A stretch of DNA of 6,662 bases from Pseudomonadota bacterium (lineage in GTDB: Bacteria; Pseudomonadota; Alphaproteobacteria; Rhizobiales; Hyphomicrobiaceae): NCBI GenBank assembly GCA_023428365.1, contig JAEYYQ010000284.1, forward strand, positions 1 to 6,662. Reading direction: 5' to 3'. Positions 1 to 6,662 of the stretch are shown here, in pieces. The translations under genes were made by a program, and so were the position numbers. A model generated the notes under the pieces. That model searched no databases. It was not told the DNA's origin and worked only from the letters and a program-made list of their open reading frames with translations. Every line of letters starts with the position of its first letter. Within the stretch, counting starts at the first letter, position 1.

Positions 1-3000
1 GGTTTGCACAGCGTCGTCGCCCTTGCCGAACAGGTTCATGATGAACACGAAGAACGCCGGCACGAAGAAGATCGCCAGCACCGTTGCCGAGATCATGCCG
101 CCGATGACGCCGGTACCGATCGCGTTCTGACTGGCTGCGCTGGCGCCCTGTGCGATGGCAAGCGGCAGCACGCCGAGTGTAAACGCGAGCGACGTCATGA
201 GGATCGGACGGAAACGCAGATGCGCCGCCTCGATCGTCGCATCGCGCAGGGACTTGCCTTCGGCGCGCAGATCCTTCGCGAACTCGATGATCAGGATCGC
301 GTTCTTCGCCGACAGGCCGATGATCGCGATGAGTCCGACCATGAAGTACACGTCGTTCGGCATGCCGCGGAACGTCACTGCCAACACCGATCCGATGACG
401 CCCAACGGCACCACGAGCATCACGGCCAGCGGAATAGACCAGCTTTCATACAATGCCGCCAGCAGCAGGAACACGAACACGATGCTGAGTGCGATCAGAT
501 ACGGCGCCTGCGAACCGGACTGGATTTCCTGCAACGACTGGCCGGTCCACTCATAGCCAAAGCCGGGTGGAAGGTGCGCTGCAAGTCGCTCCATTTCTGC
601 GATCGCATCACCCGAGGAATAGCCGGGTGCGGCCTGCCCGCCGATGCGCACCGAAGGATAGCCGTTGTAGCCACGATCTGCGCCGGCCCCTTCTCCCATT
701 CGACGCGCGCGAATGCGGACAACGGCACCATCCCGCCGCCAACATTGCGAACGTTGAGATTGAGCAGATCCGTGGTCTGCATCCGCTGCTGATCTACCGC
801 CTGCACGGTGACGCGCTGCATACGACCCGCATTCGGAAAATCATTGACGTAGCTGGAGCCGAGATTGGCCGAGATCGTCGCGTTGATATCCGAGAAGGTT
901 ACGCCGAAGGTATTCGCCTTCTCACGGTCAATGACGAGCAGGACCTGCGCGGCATCCGGCAGACCTTCGACACGGAGCCCAGCCAGGATAGGGCTTTTCC
1001 GCCCCTCCGCCAGAATCTGATCTCGGGCGGCAGCCAACGCGGTCTGGCCGACACCTCCACGATCCTGCAAGCGGAAGGTAAAGCCGCTTGTCGTGCCAAG
1101 GCCCTGGATGGGCGGTGGCGACAGCGAGAACGCAATCGCGTCCTTAAGCTGCATGAGCTTGCCGTTGGCACGCGCGGCGATCGCGTCTGCTGAGTTCGCG
1201 GTCCCGCGCACGCTCCAATCCTTCAGCGTTACGAACGCCAGCGCCGCATTCTGTCCGGCGCCGGAGAAGCTGAATCCCGAAATCGCGAATACGCGTTCCA
1301 CACCCTCTTCCGCGAGGAAAATGTTTTCGATCTGCTGGACGACTTCCAGCGTACGGTTTGCGCTAGCTTCCGGCGGCGCCTGGATATCGACGAGCAGATA
1401 GCCTTGATCTTCGTTCGGAAGGAACGCACTCGGCAGCCGCAGATACGCCCATCCCAATCCTGCGAGCAATGCGAGATAAATGATCATGAACCGACCAGCA
1501 CGCCGTGCAACACCGCTCACGAGCCTGCTGTAGCCTCGGGATGTCCTGTCAAAGTTGCGATTGAACCAGCCGAAGAAGCCACGCTTCTCGTGGTGTCCCT
1601 GCGAAATCGGCTTGAGGAACGTCGCGCACAATGCTGGCGTCAGTGACAAGGCGAGGAAGCCCGAGAACAGGATCGAGACCACCATCGTCAGACTGAACTG
1701 CTGGTAGATAATCCCCACCGCGCCGGGGAAGAACGCCATCGGCACGAACACCGCCGTCAGCACCAGCGTGATGCCGATGATCGCGCCGGTGATCTGCCCC
1801 ATGGCCTTGCGCGTCGCCTGCCGCGGTGACAGCCCCTCCTCGGCCATGATGCGTTCGACATTCTCGACCACGACGATCGCGTCATCGACGAGAATGCCGA
1901 TTGCCAGCACCATGGCAAACATCGTCAGCACGTTGATCGAAAACCCGGTCGCAAACATCACCGCGCACGTGCCAAGCAACGCCACCGGCACGACGATGGT
2001 CGGGATCAGCGTGTAGCGGAAATTCTGCAGGAACAGGAACATCACCAGGAAGACGAGCACCATCGCCTCCATCAGCGTGTTCAGCACTTTCTGGATCGAG
2101 ACCTGAACGAATGGCGATGTATCGTAAGGAATGCTGTACTCGATGCCCGGCGGGAAGAAGCGCGCGAGTTCGTCCATCTTGGCGTGAAGGGCTTGTGATG
2201 TCGAAAGCGCATTGCCGGTCGGCGACAACTGCACACCGATAGCCGCCGTCGGCTGACGGTTCAGCCGCGTCGAGAAGTTGTAGCTCTCGCCGCCGATCTC
2301 GACCGTCGCGACATCGCGCAGCCGCACCGACGAGCCGTCGGGATTGGCACGCAGCACGATGGCGCCGAACGCTTCCGGTGTCGATAACTGGCCCTGAACC
2401 AGAACCGTCGCCGAGATCTGCTGCGTCAGCGGATTGGGCTGAGCACCGATCCGGCCCGCAGCTACCTGCGCATTCTGAGCACGTATCGCGTTGATGATAT
2501 CGTTGGAGGTCAGCTTCAGGCCGACCATCTTGTCCGGATCCATCCAAATCCGCATCGACCGCTGGGTCGCAAACAGCTGCGCGCTGCCGACGCCAGGGAT
2601 ACGGCGTACTTCGCCGATCACGTTGCGGTTCATATAGTCGCCCAGCGAAACCGCGTCGGACGAACCGTCCGTCGAACGCAAGGCGATGACGAGTAGGAAG
2701 CCGGTGCCCGCCTGCTCGATGCGCATACCCTGCTGCACGACCGCCTGAGGCAAGCGCGACTCGACGCGGCTGATGCGGTTTTGAACCTCGACCTGCGCCT
2801 CGCCGATCGGCGTGCCGGGATTAAAGGTAATCGTGATGTTGATGCGACCCGAGGCTTCCGAGGTCGACTCGAAATAGAGGAGGCCGGGAACGCCGTTGAG
2901 TTCTTCCTCGATCGGCCGCGTCACCGACTGATAGATGTCCTCCGGCGACGCACCTGGGAAGTTGGTCTGCACGGTGATCTGCGGCGGGGCCACTTTCGGA

Positions 3001-3104
3001 TACTGCGCGACAGGAAGCAGCCGAATCGCGATCGCGCCCGCGATCATAATGAAGATCGCGACCACCCAGGCAAAGATCGGCCGGTCGATGAAAAAGCTCG
3101 GCAT
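1..3104 (-). pseudogene. RND (HAE1) multidrug efflux pump, AcrB/MexB-like; frame broken at ~671 and C-terminus beyond left edge
   Basis: Proton-driven inner-membrane exporter forming the core of the tripartite pump. From the ATG at 3104, 811 residues match the family: TM1 (10-30), the porter motif FPGASPEDIYQSVTRPIEEELNGV (49-72), TM2 to TM6 (about 338-492) with D407 and D408 in TM4 at the same numbers as in AcrB, and TM7 (537-557). The aromatic drug pocket is conserved: F136, F178, F606, F611, F613 and F624, equivalent to AcrB F136, F178, F610, F615, F617 and F628. After V811 one base is missing. The frame as read adds 58 unrelated residues and stops at 495-497. Restoring one G continues Q-I-V-G-Y-N-G-Y-P-S, then TM8 (about 869-889), [11 protein letters not shown] with proton-relay K934, and TM12, to residue 1035 at the window edge, about 10-25 residues short of a normal end. 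If the break is real, the product lacks TM8 to TM12 and could not work; if it is a sequence error, the gene is intact. Confidence 0.9.
671..672 (-). other. Single-base deletion (frameshift) in the RND pump gene
   Basis: The minus strand reads CAG ATC GTG GCT ACA where the family pattern Q-I-V-G-Y-N-G requires CAG ATC GTG GGC TAC. One G of a GGG run is absent (CC instead of CCC on the plus strand). Upstream the zero frame matches AcrB; downstream only the shifted frame does, with no stop from 671 to 1. No canonical X XXY YYZ slippery heptamer precedes the site, so programmed frameshifting is not supported. Confidence 0.85.
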
Positions 3105-3125
3105 GGGTCGGTCGTGTCCGTCGTT

Positions 3126-4340
3126 CTAGTTGGTGCTCGGCGCCTTCGCGGCGGGCTTCTCTGTCCCCTCGGGGGCGGGCGTCGCAGCGTGCTTCCATTG
3201 GGTCGGCGAAACGCTGGCGCCGGGACGGAGCTTCTGGAAGCCCTCGACGACGACGTTCTCACCCGCCTTCAGGCCGCCATCCACGACCCAACGGTTATCG
3301 AGAACGCGACCGATAGCGACCGTGCGCAGCTCCACCGTCTTATCCGGCTTCACGACGTAGATCTGAGACGTACCGCTGCCATCCCGCTGCACGGCCTGCT
3401 GCGGCACCGCGATCGCTTCGTGCTGAATGCCCTGCTCGATGAGGACGCGGACGTACATGCCCGGCAGCAAATCGCCATCGGGATTGGGAAACTCGCCGCG
3501 CAATGTGACCTGACCGGTGGTCGCGTCAACGGCCGCTTCGGAAAACAGCAGCCGTCCGCGATGCGCGTATTCCTGGCCATCATCAAACAGCAGGCGCACC
3601 TTAGCCTCGCCAGGATCGGAACTCGACAGCGAGCCAACCTTGAGAGCACGGCGTAACGCCAGCAGGTCGCCGGATGACTGGGTGAAGTCGGCGTAGACCG
3701 GATCAAGCTGCTGAATGGTCGCAAGATTATCGACGGTCGCCGTTCCGACGAGGGCCCCTTCCGTGATCAATGCGCGACCAATGCGGCCCGTGATCGGAGC
3801 ACGGACTTCCGAATAGTGCAGATTGAGCTCCGCTGCCGCGACACCGGCACGGGCCGCAGCCACATCGGCCGCAGCTTGCGCCAATCCTGCGACCGCTGTC
3901 TCGAGCTGCTGCGTGCTCGTGATATTGCGATCGCGCAGCTCTTTCTGCCGGTCGGCGAGCTGGCTGGCCTGAAGCTCCGCAGCCTCGGCCCGCTTCAGTG
4001 TTGCACGAGCGCGATCGACCTCCACCTTGAAGGGCGCAGGATCGATCCGGTAGAGCACATCGCCTTCCTTGACGATGCTGCCCTGCTCGAACACACGTTC
4101 GACCACGATGCCCGACACGCGCGGCCGAACCTCCGCAATGCGTGTCGGCGCGATGCGTCCGGGCAGCTCGTTGGTGATCGGCAAGTCTTCCGACCGCATC
4201 GTCACCACCGAAACGGCGACTGGCGGCGCACTGGCAGCGCCGCCGCCTGCAGCCTTCTGGTCATTCTGATCGCAGGCCGAAACCAGCACCAGCAGACCAA
4301 GGGCACAGAAAGCGCGTTTGAGCGCATATGGAACGAACAT
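3126..4340 (-). CDS. RND efflux periplasmic adaptor (membrane fusion) lipoprotein, AcrA/MexA-like
   Basis: A 404-aa adaptor that would bridge the inner-membrane pump and an outer-membrane channel. The signal peptide MFVPYALKRAFCALGLLVLVSAC ends in lipobox V-S-A-C, predicting cleavage and lipidation at Cys23. Asp at +2 is the Lol-avoidance signal, so inner-membrane anchoring is expected, as in AcrA. Then come a first lipoyl half with IAEVRPRVSGIV (68-79), a heptad-rich alpha-hairpin (about 103-172), the second lipoyl half LNLHYSEVRAPITGRIG (172-188), a beta-barrel with IQQLDPVYADFTQSS (209-223) and LLPGMYVRV (291-299), a membrane-proximal part with AVPQQAV (311-317), and an Ala/Pro/Lys-rich tail. 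The motifs line up closely with E. coli AcrA. The frame is open upstream, but the ATG at 4340 is chosen because it places the signal peptide correctly; its ribosome-binding site (GGGAA) is weak. It stops 21 bp before the pump gene, so the two are cotranscribed. Confidence 0.93.
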   Translation of the reverse strand: MFVPYALKRAFCALGLLVLVSACDQNDQKAAGGGAASAPPVAVSVVTMRSEDLPITNELPGRIAPTRIAEVRPRVSGIVVERVFEQGSIVKEGDVLYRIDPAPFKVEVDRARATLKRAEAAELQASQLADRQKELRDRNITSTQQLETAVAGLAQAAADVAAARAGVAAAELNLHYSEVRAPITGRIGRALITEGALVGTATVDNLATIQQLDPVYADFTQSSGDLLALRRALKVGSLSSSDPGEAKVRLLFDDGQEYAHRGRLLFSEAAVDATTGQVTLRGEFPNPDGDLLPGMYVRVLIEQGIQHEAIAVPQQAVQRDGSGTSQIYVVKPDKTVELRTVAIGRVLDNRWVVDGGLKAGENVVVEGFQKLRPGASVSPTQWKHAATPAPEGTEKPAAKAPSTN

Positions 4341-4401
4341 ATGTGTTTCCCGGCGAACCGTCGTGTTGATCCTTGCGGCAGGCACCCTGACCGCACTGTT
4401 C

Positions 4402-4986
4402 CTAGGATTTGGCGGCAGCCGATACCGGCGCTGCGTCCTCATCCCCTTGAAGCAAACTTTCGATGTCGTTGAGCATCCGCTCGCGTTCTTTCTGTGACCA
4501 CGTATAGAAGCCGAAGCATTCCATGAGCCGCAGCCCTTCCAGCGCCAGAAACGCAAGCATTGCTGCGTTCGGCTGGGATGATGCCTGCACGACCTCATCA
4601 ATGTGATGACGATATGCCTCGTGGATTGATCCGCGCAGCGCCGCATCGCCGGCGAGCGCCGCGACAAGGTTCAACGCCACGGCACGGTCGGCTTCGGAGA
4701 TCAATGGCATCGTGGACGCGATACGGCCGCGCATGACTGCGTCGGGAACAGGGCCGAGATTTGCGATACAATCGCGCAAACGCAAATTCTCGCGCTCGAT
4801 GAGCCGTTCGATGATCGCTTTGATCAGAGCCTGCTTGCTCTTGTAGTCATAGAGAACGCTGGCTTTGCTGATCCCGGCCTCATGCGCCACGGCCTCCAGC
4901 GTCATGCGCGCGGCGCCATCCCGGCTCACCACGCGTTCGGCGGCGTCCAGAACAGCATCCCGGTCAATGACTCTCGTCCGAGCCAT
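4402..4986 (-). CDS. TetR/AcrR-family transcriptional repressor of the efflux operon
   Basis: A 194-aa protein of normal length for the family, cytoplasmic and DNA-binding. Residues 8-55 form the TetR_N domain: AVLDAAERVVSRDGAARMTL (helix 1 and lead-in), then EAVAHEAGISKASVLYDYKS, with the recognition helix around SKASVLYDY (40-48). This matches the family pattern S-K-x-x-L-Y-x-Y/H-F/K. Residues 60-185 form a helical ligand-binding and dimer region too variable to predict an inducer. The ATG at 4986 is preceded by GGGA about 6 nt upstream, 11 bp from the operator. The gene is first in a same-strand series with the adaptor (61-bp gap) and pump. By analogy with AcrR and BepR, it should repress the pump genes and release DNA when a pump substrate binds. 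Unlike acrR, which is divergent from acrAB, it would here be cotranscribed with the genes it controls. Family certain; target strongly inferred from the palindrome. Confidence 0.92.
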   Translation of the reverse strand: MARTRVIDRDAVLDAAERVVSRDGAARMTLEAVAHEAGISKASVLYDYKSKQALIKAIIERLIERENLRLRDCIANLGPVPDAVMRGRIASTMPLISEADRAVALNLVAALAGDAALRGSIHEAYRHHIDEVVQASSQPNAAMLAFLALEGLRLMECFGFYTWSQKERERMLNDIESLLQGDEDAAPVSAAAKS

Positions 4987-4997
4987 GGCATCCCATA

Positions 4998-5025
4998 ATT
5001 AATAACCAACCGGTCGGTTATTAAT
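4998..5025. promoter_or_regulatory. 28-bp palindromic operator, probable binding site of the adjacent TetR repressor
   Basis: The arms are ATTAATAACC (4998-5007) and GGTTATTAAT (5016-5025), exact reverse complements. The 8-bp core between them is itself symmetric except for one pair (5008/5015), so 13 of 14 base pairs match around the axis at 5011/5012. The centre, ACCGGT, resembles the ACCGACCGGT-type cores seen in several TetR-family operators. The site overlaps the -10 and start point and lies 11 bp before the tetR start codon, as expected for autorepression. No second copy appears near the adaptor gene, which suggests that one site controls all three genes. Confidence 0.8.
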
Positions 5026-5046
5026 GACATGCCAGGAATGTGTCAA
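5018..5046 (-). promoter_or_regulatory. Promoter of the tetR-adaptor-pump operon
   Basis: A consensus -35 TTGACA (minus strand, 5046-5041) is followed after 17 bp by TAATAA (5023-5018), a partial -10 match. An alternative -10, ATTAAT, sits at a 15-bp spacing. The expected start point, near 5010-5012, falls at the centre of the 28-bp palindrome. A bound repressor would therefore block polymerase directly. The perfect -35 and good spacing are the main support. Confidence 0.65.
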
Positions 5047-5097
5047 ACCACCTGCGGCGGTATTGCACAGCGTTTCCGAGAGATATGACGGTGCAGT

Positions 5098-6321
5098 CTA
5101 CGACCCGCGGATCAACCTGCCGAGACGCATGATCCCTTCCTCGATCTTGGCTTCATCGGCCAACGAGAAGCTAAGTCGCAGCGTATTGGCCCCAGACCCG
5201 TCAGCGAAGAATGCGCCGCCAGGAACGAACGCGACGCGCTCCTTTTCCACGGCGCGCTTCAATAGCTCAGCGCCGTCCATGCCTTCGGGCAGCGTCACCC
5301 AGACGAACAATCCGCCTTCAGGTTTCGTCCACGTCACGCCCGGCGGCATATGGCGGGCGAGTGCCGCCAGCATCGCATCCCGGCGCTTCGAATAACGTGC
5401 ACGCGCTTTCGTGACTTGATCGTCGAACGTCTGAGTCACCAGCCGGTGCATCACAATCTGGTTCAGCGATGAGCTGTGCAGATCAGATGCCTGCTTGATC
5501 AGAACCAGACGCCGGATCACAGATTGCGCAGCACAGATCCAGCCCACCCGAAGGCCCGGCGCAATGGTCTTTGAGAACGTCCCACAATAGATAACGCGGC
5601 ACTTATCGATGCTGCCGCAGCGGGCCAACTCCAGCGCCTGCAGACACGGCATCGGCTCACCGGAGAAGCGGAGCGCGGCGTAAGCTGCATCCTCAATGAT
5701 TGGAATATCGAGTTCCGTCGCGAGGGAGAGCATTCGCTCACGCGCGCCAAGCGACATCGTATTGCCCGACGGATTGTCGAAATCGGGAACGACGTAGGCC
5801 ATCTTGACCTGCCCGGTGGCCGCCGCTGTCTCCGTATAGGCCACAGCAGTGCGATTACCATCCTCAGGACGCAGCGTATCGTACTGCGGTTCATAGGCCG
5901 AGAAGGCCTGCAACGCGCCGAGATACGTGGGCGCGGGCACGAGCACGGTATCCCCCGGAGACAGCAACAGCTTGCCGAGGAACTCCAGAGCCTGCTGCGA
6001 TCCGGACGTGATCAGGATGTTGTCTGGCTCGCAGGGAACACCGAGCTTTCCCATGTAATCCACGATCCACTCGCGCAGCGGCAGATACCCCTCGCTCGTG
6101 GAGTATTGAAGCGCCTGACTCGCCAATTCCTGCGAGCCCAGGCAGTCGGCGTACGCAGCACGCGCGGCGTCTGCAGGAAACAACGCGGGATCGGGAATAC
6201 CGCCAGCAAACGAGATGATATCAGGCTGATCCAGCAGCTTCAGCAGCTCACGGATTTCCGAAGCCTTCATCCGAGCCGCGCGGCTCGCATAACGCGGTTC
6301 CCAGCTCGCCGACTCGACCAT
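5098..6321 (-). CDS. PLP-dependent aminotransferase, class I/II fold (LysN/2-aminoadipate transaminase-like)
   Basis: A complete cytosolic enzyme of 407 aa, expected to move an amino group between an amino acid and a 2-oxo acid using pyridoxal phosphate. Visible fold-type I landmarks are: FAGGIPDP near residues 38-45 (substrate-side loop); TSGSQQALEF at 105-114 (cofactor phosphate site); PTYLGA at 131-136; PDFDNPSG at 179-186 with cofactor-contacting N183; EDAAYAALRF at 210-219 with D211 (pyridine nitrogen) and Y214; GTFSKTIAPGLRVGW at 247-261 with K251 as the Schiff-base lysine; and RLSFS at 382-386 with R382 for the substrate carboxylate. All key residues are present. There is no N-terminal GntR-type DNA-binding domain, so it is not a MocR regulator. 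The closest remembered group is LysN/2-aminoadipate and related aromatic or branched-chain transaminases; the true substrate cannot be read from sequence. It ends 111 bp before tetR on the same strand, and no functional link to efflux is evident. Confidence 0.92.
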   Translation of the reverse strand: MVESASWEPRYASRAARMKASEIRELLKLLDQPDIISFAGGIPDPALFPADAARAAYADCLGSQELASQALQYSTSEGYLPLREWIVDYMGKLGVPCEPDNILITSGSQQALEFLGKLLLSPGDTVLVPAPTYLGALQAFSAYEPQYDTLRPEDGNRTAVAYTETAAATGQVKMAYVVPDFDNPSGNTMSLGARERMLSLATELDIPIIEDAAYAALRFSGEPMPCLQALELARCGSIDKCRVIYCGTFSKTIAPGLRVGWICAAQSVIRRLVLIKQASDLHSSSLNQIVMHRLVTQTFDDQVTKARARYSKRRDAMLAALARHMPPGVTWTKPEGGLFVWVTLPEGMDGAELLKRAVEKERVAFVPGGAFFADGSGANTLRLSFSLADEAKIEEGIMRLGRLIRGS

Positions 6322-6326
6322 GACAA

Positions 6327-6332
6327 CCTCCC
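6327..6332 (-). promoter_or_regulatory. Strong Shine-Dalgarno of the aminotransferase gene
   Basis: GGGAGG on the minus strand ends 5 nt before the ATG at 6321-6319. It is the best ribosome-binding site in the window and fixes the start codon over the internal Met at residue 18. Confidence 0.8.
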
Positions 6333-6346
6333 AGCGCGTCTCACAT

Positions 6347-6376
6347 TATTATGTCAGCAATGCTGACCTATATGCA
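6347..6376 (-). promoter_or_regulatory. Possible promoter of the aminotransferase gene
   Basis: On the minus strand a TTGCAT element (3 of 6 matches to the -35 consensus) is followed 18 bp later by CATAAT (5 of 6 matches to TATAAT). The 15-bp palindrome fills the spacer between them. The -35 match is weak and the call rests on position, the AT-rich -10 and the operator-like repeat. Confidence 0.35.
6353..6367. promoter_or_regulatory. 15-bp perfect palindrome (candidate operator) upstream of the aminotransferase
   Basis: GTCAGCAATGCTGAC has two perfect 7-bp arms around a central A. It lies between the phosphatase stop and the aminotransferase ribosome-binding site. Its spacing fits the T-N11-A box of LysR-type regulators, and the CAG...CTG arms also recall Lrp/AsnC sites, so the cognate regulator cannot be named. 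It is unlikely to be a terminator: the stem would be 6 bp with a 3-nt loop, and no T-run follows on either strand. Confidence 0.5.
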
Positions 6377-6384
6377 ATTGCGTA

Positions 6385-6662
6385 TCAGATACTCGGCCCG
6401 CCTTCCAGACGGAAGCGCTGTTTGATGCGCAGAAACAGAGCATCTCGCACCCCGCGATATGCATTCAGCACATGCTCGCGGCTGCCGGTCCCGACCATCA
6501 GCGAAGCATCGAACGTCGGCCAGTATTCGACATCAACCGCCATCGTGCGTGTCAGCTCCAATGCCTGGTGATGGGCCTCAGGCGACAGCGTGATGATCAG
6601 ATCGAACGACGTGTCGTTCAAGTCCGCGAGCGTCTGGGGCCGGTGACGGTTCATATCAATGC
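6385..6662 (-). CDS. Low-molecular-weight phosphatase / ArsC-like protein, C-terminal part (5' end outside window)
   Basis: The frame is open to the right edge and ends in TGA at 6385-6387. Family members (about 150 aa) are cytosolic phosphatases that hydrolyse phosphotyrosine or, as ArsC relatives, reduce arsenate through an N-terminal CX5R loop. That loop lies outside the window, so activity cannot be judged. Visible from the edge inward are I-D-M-N-R-H-R-P-Q, then SFDLIITLSPEAH (a beta strand and helix typical of the fold), VEYWPTFD, and a closing helix from GSRE through AYRGVRDALFLRIKQRF. The first visible Met (6652-6654) is probably internal, because family members carry I-D-M/S-R-H-R in mid-protein. 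The probable general-acid Asp (codon 6508-6510) is followed by Ala, where the family usually has Pro. The 63-bp gap to the aminotransferase holds a candidate promoter, so the two genes need not be cotranscribed. Family assignment is by recalled resemblance; the substrate is unknown. Confidence 0.72.
   Translation of the reverse strand, partial: IDMNRHRPQTLADLNDTSFDLIITLSPEAHHQALELTRTMAVDVEYWPTFDASLMVGTGSREHVLNAYRGVRDALFLRIKQRFRLEGGPSI

Noticed and set aside
660..700. Programmed -1 ribosomal frameshifting as an explanation of the pump gene break
   Set aside because: The zero-frame codons before the break do not form a slippery heptamer, no AcrB-type pump is known to use such a mechanism, and the simple loss of one G from a GGG run explains the data.
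4..792. Long plus-strand open frame (262 codons) opposite the pump gene
   Set aside because: The translation is rich in His, Arg and Asp with no recognisable domain, and the opposite strand encodes clear AcrB C-terminal sequence in the repaired frame. It is an antisense shadow of a high-GC gene.
2781..3656. Plus-strand open frame of 291 codons crossing the adaptor-pump junction
   Set aside because: It is Arg-rich low-complexity protein with no domain, and it spans two well-supported genes on the other strand. High-GC codon bias explains it.
4325..4342. Two CATATG copies flanking the adaptor start codon
   Set aside because: The 6-bp self-palindromes are separated by a non-symmetric core and one lies inside the coding region. 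This is probably chance; there is no evidence of a second operator or of cloning.
5047..5061. Small hairpin in minus-strand RNA after the aminotransferase stop (6-bp stem with one G-U pair, 3-nt loop)
   Set aside because: It is followed only by UU then G rather than a U-run, and it abuts the -35 of the next promoter. It is too weak to call as a rho-independent terminator, though it might slow read-through.
5064..5095. Inverted repeat TGCAC / GTGCA after the aminotransferase gene
   Set aside because: The arms are only 5 bp with a loop of more than 20 nt and no T-run, so this is within chance expectation.
1..6662. A CRISPR array, transposon, phage genes or an undescribed defence system
   Set aside because: No spaced repeats, transposase or integrase motifs, or unknown multigene cassettes are visible. 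Every gene belongs to a familiar family.

Overview
The window is about 60% GC and tightly packed. All five recognisable genes lie on the minus strand, so they are read from right to left. The intergenic gaps are only 63, 111, 61 and 21 bp, and no stretch longer than 300 bp lacks a gene. The gene families point to an alphaproteobacterium: a TetR-AcrA-AcrB type efflux cluster, a LysN-like aminotransferase and a low-molecular-weight phosphatase of the form I associate with Rhizobiales. Bradyrhizobium/Afipia relatives are a plausible but unproven source.

Layout in transcription order: (1) the C-terminal part of a low-molecular-weight protein-tyrosine-phosphatase/ArsC-like protein, cut by the right edge (6385-6662); (2) a complete class I/II PLP-dependent aminotransferase of 407 aa (5098-6321), with a strong Shine-Dalgarno and a 15-bp palindrome in its upstream gap; (3) a TetR-family repressor of 194 aa (4402-4986); (4) a periplasmic adaptor lipoprotein of 404 aa (3126-4340), resembling AcrA/MexA; (5) an AcrB/MexB-type RND (HAE1) pump starting at 3104 and running off the left edge.

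Genes 3 to 5 form one probable operon. A consensus -35 (TTGACA) lies upstream of tetR, and a 28-bp near-perfect palindrome covers the -10 and start-point region. This suggests that the repressor controls itself, the adaptor and the pump from a single promoter. No outer-membrane channel gene (TolC/OprM type) is visible, so the pump would need one from beyond the left edge or elsewhere in the genome.

The main anomaly is a single missing base in the pump gene at about 671-672. The frame breaks after residue 811, yet the -1 frame then runs open and conserved to the window edge, encoding TM8 to TM12 with the proton-relay lysine. It is either a very recent inactivating mutation or a sequencing/assembly error. 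I see no CRISPR array, insertion sequence, tRNA, rRNA or clearly novel system.
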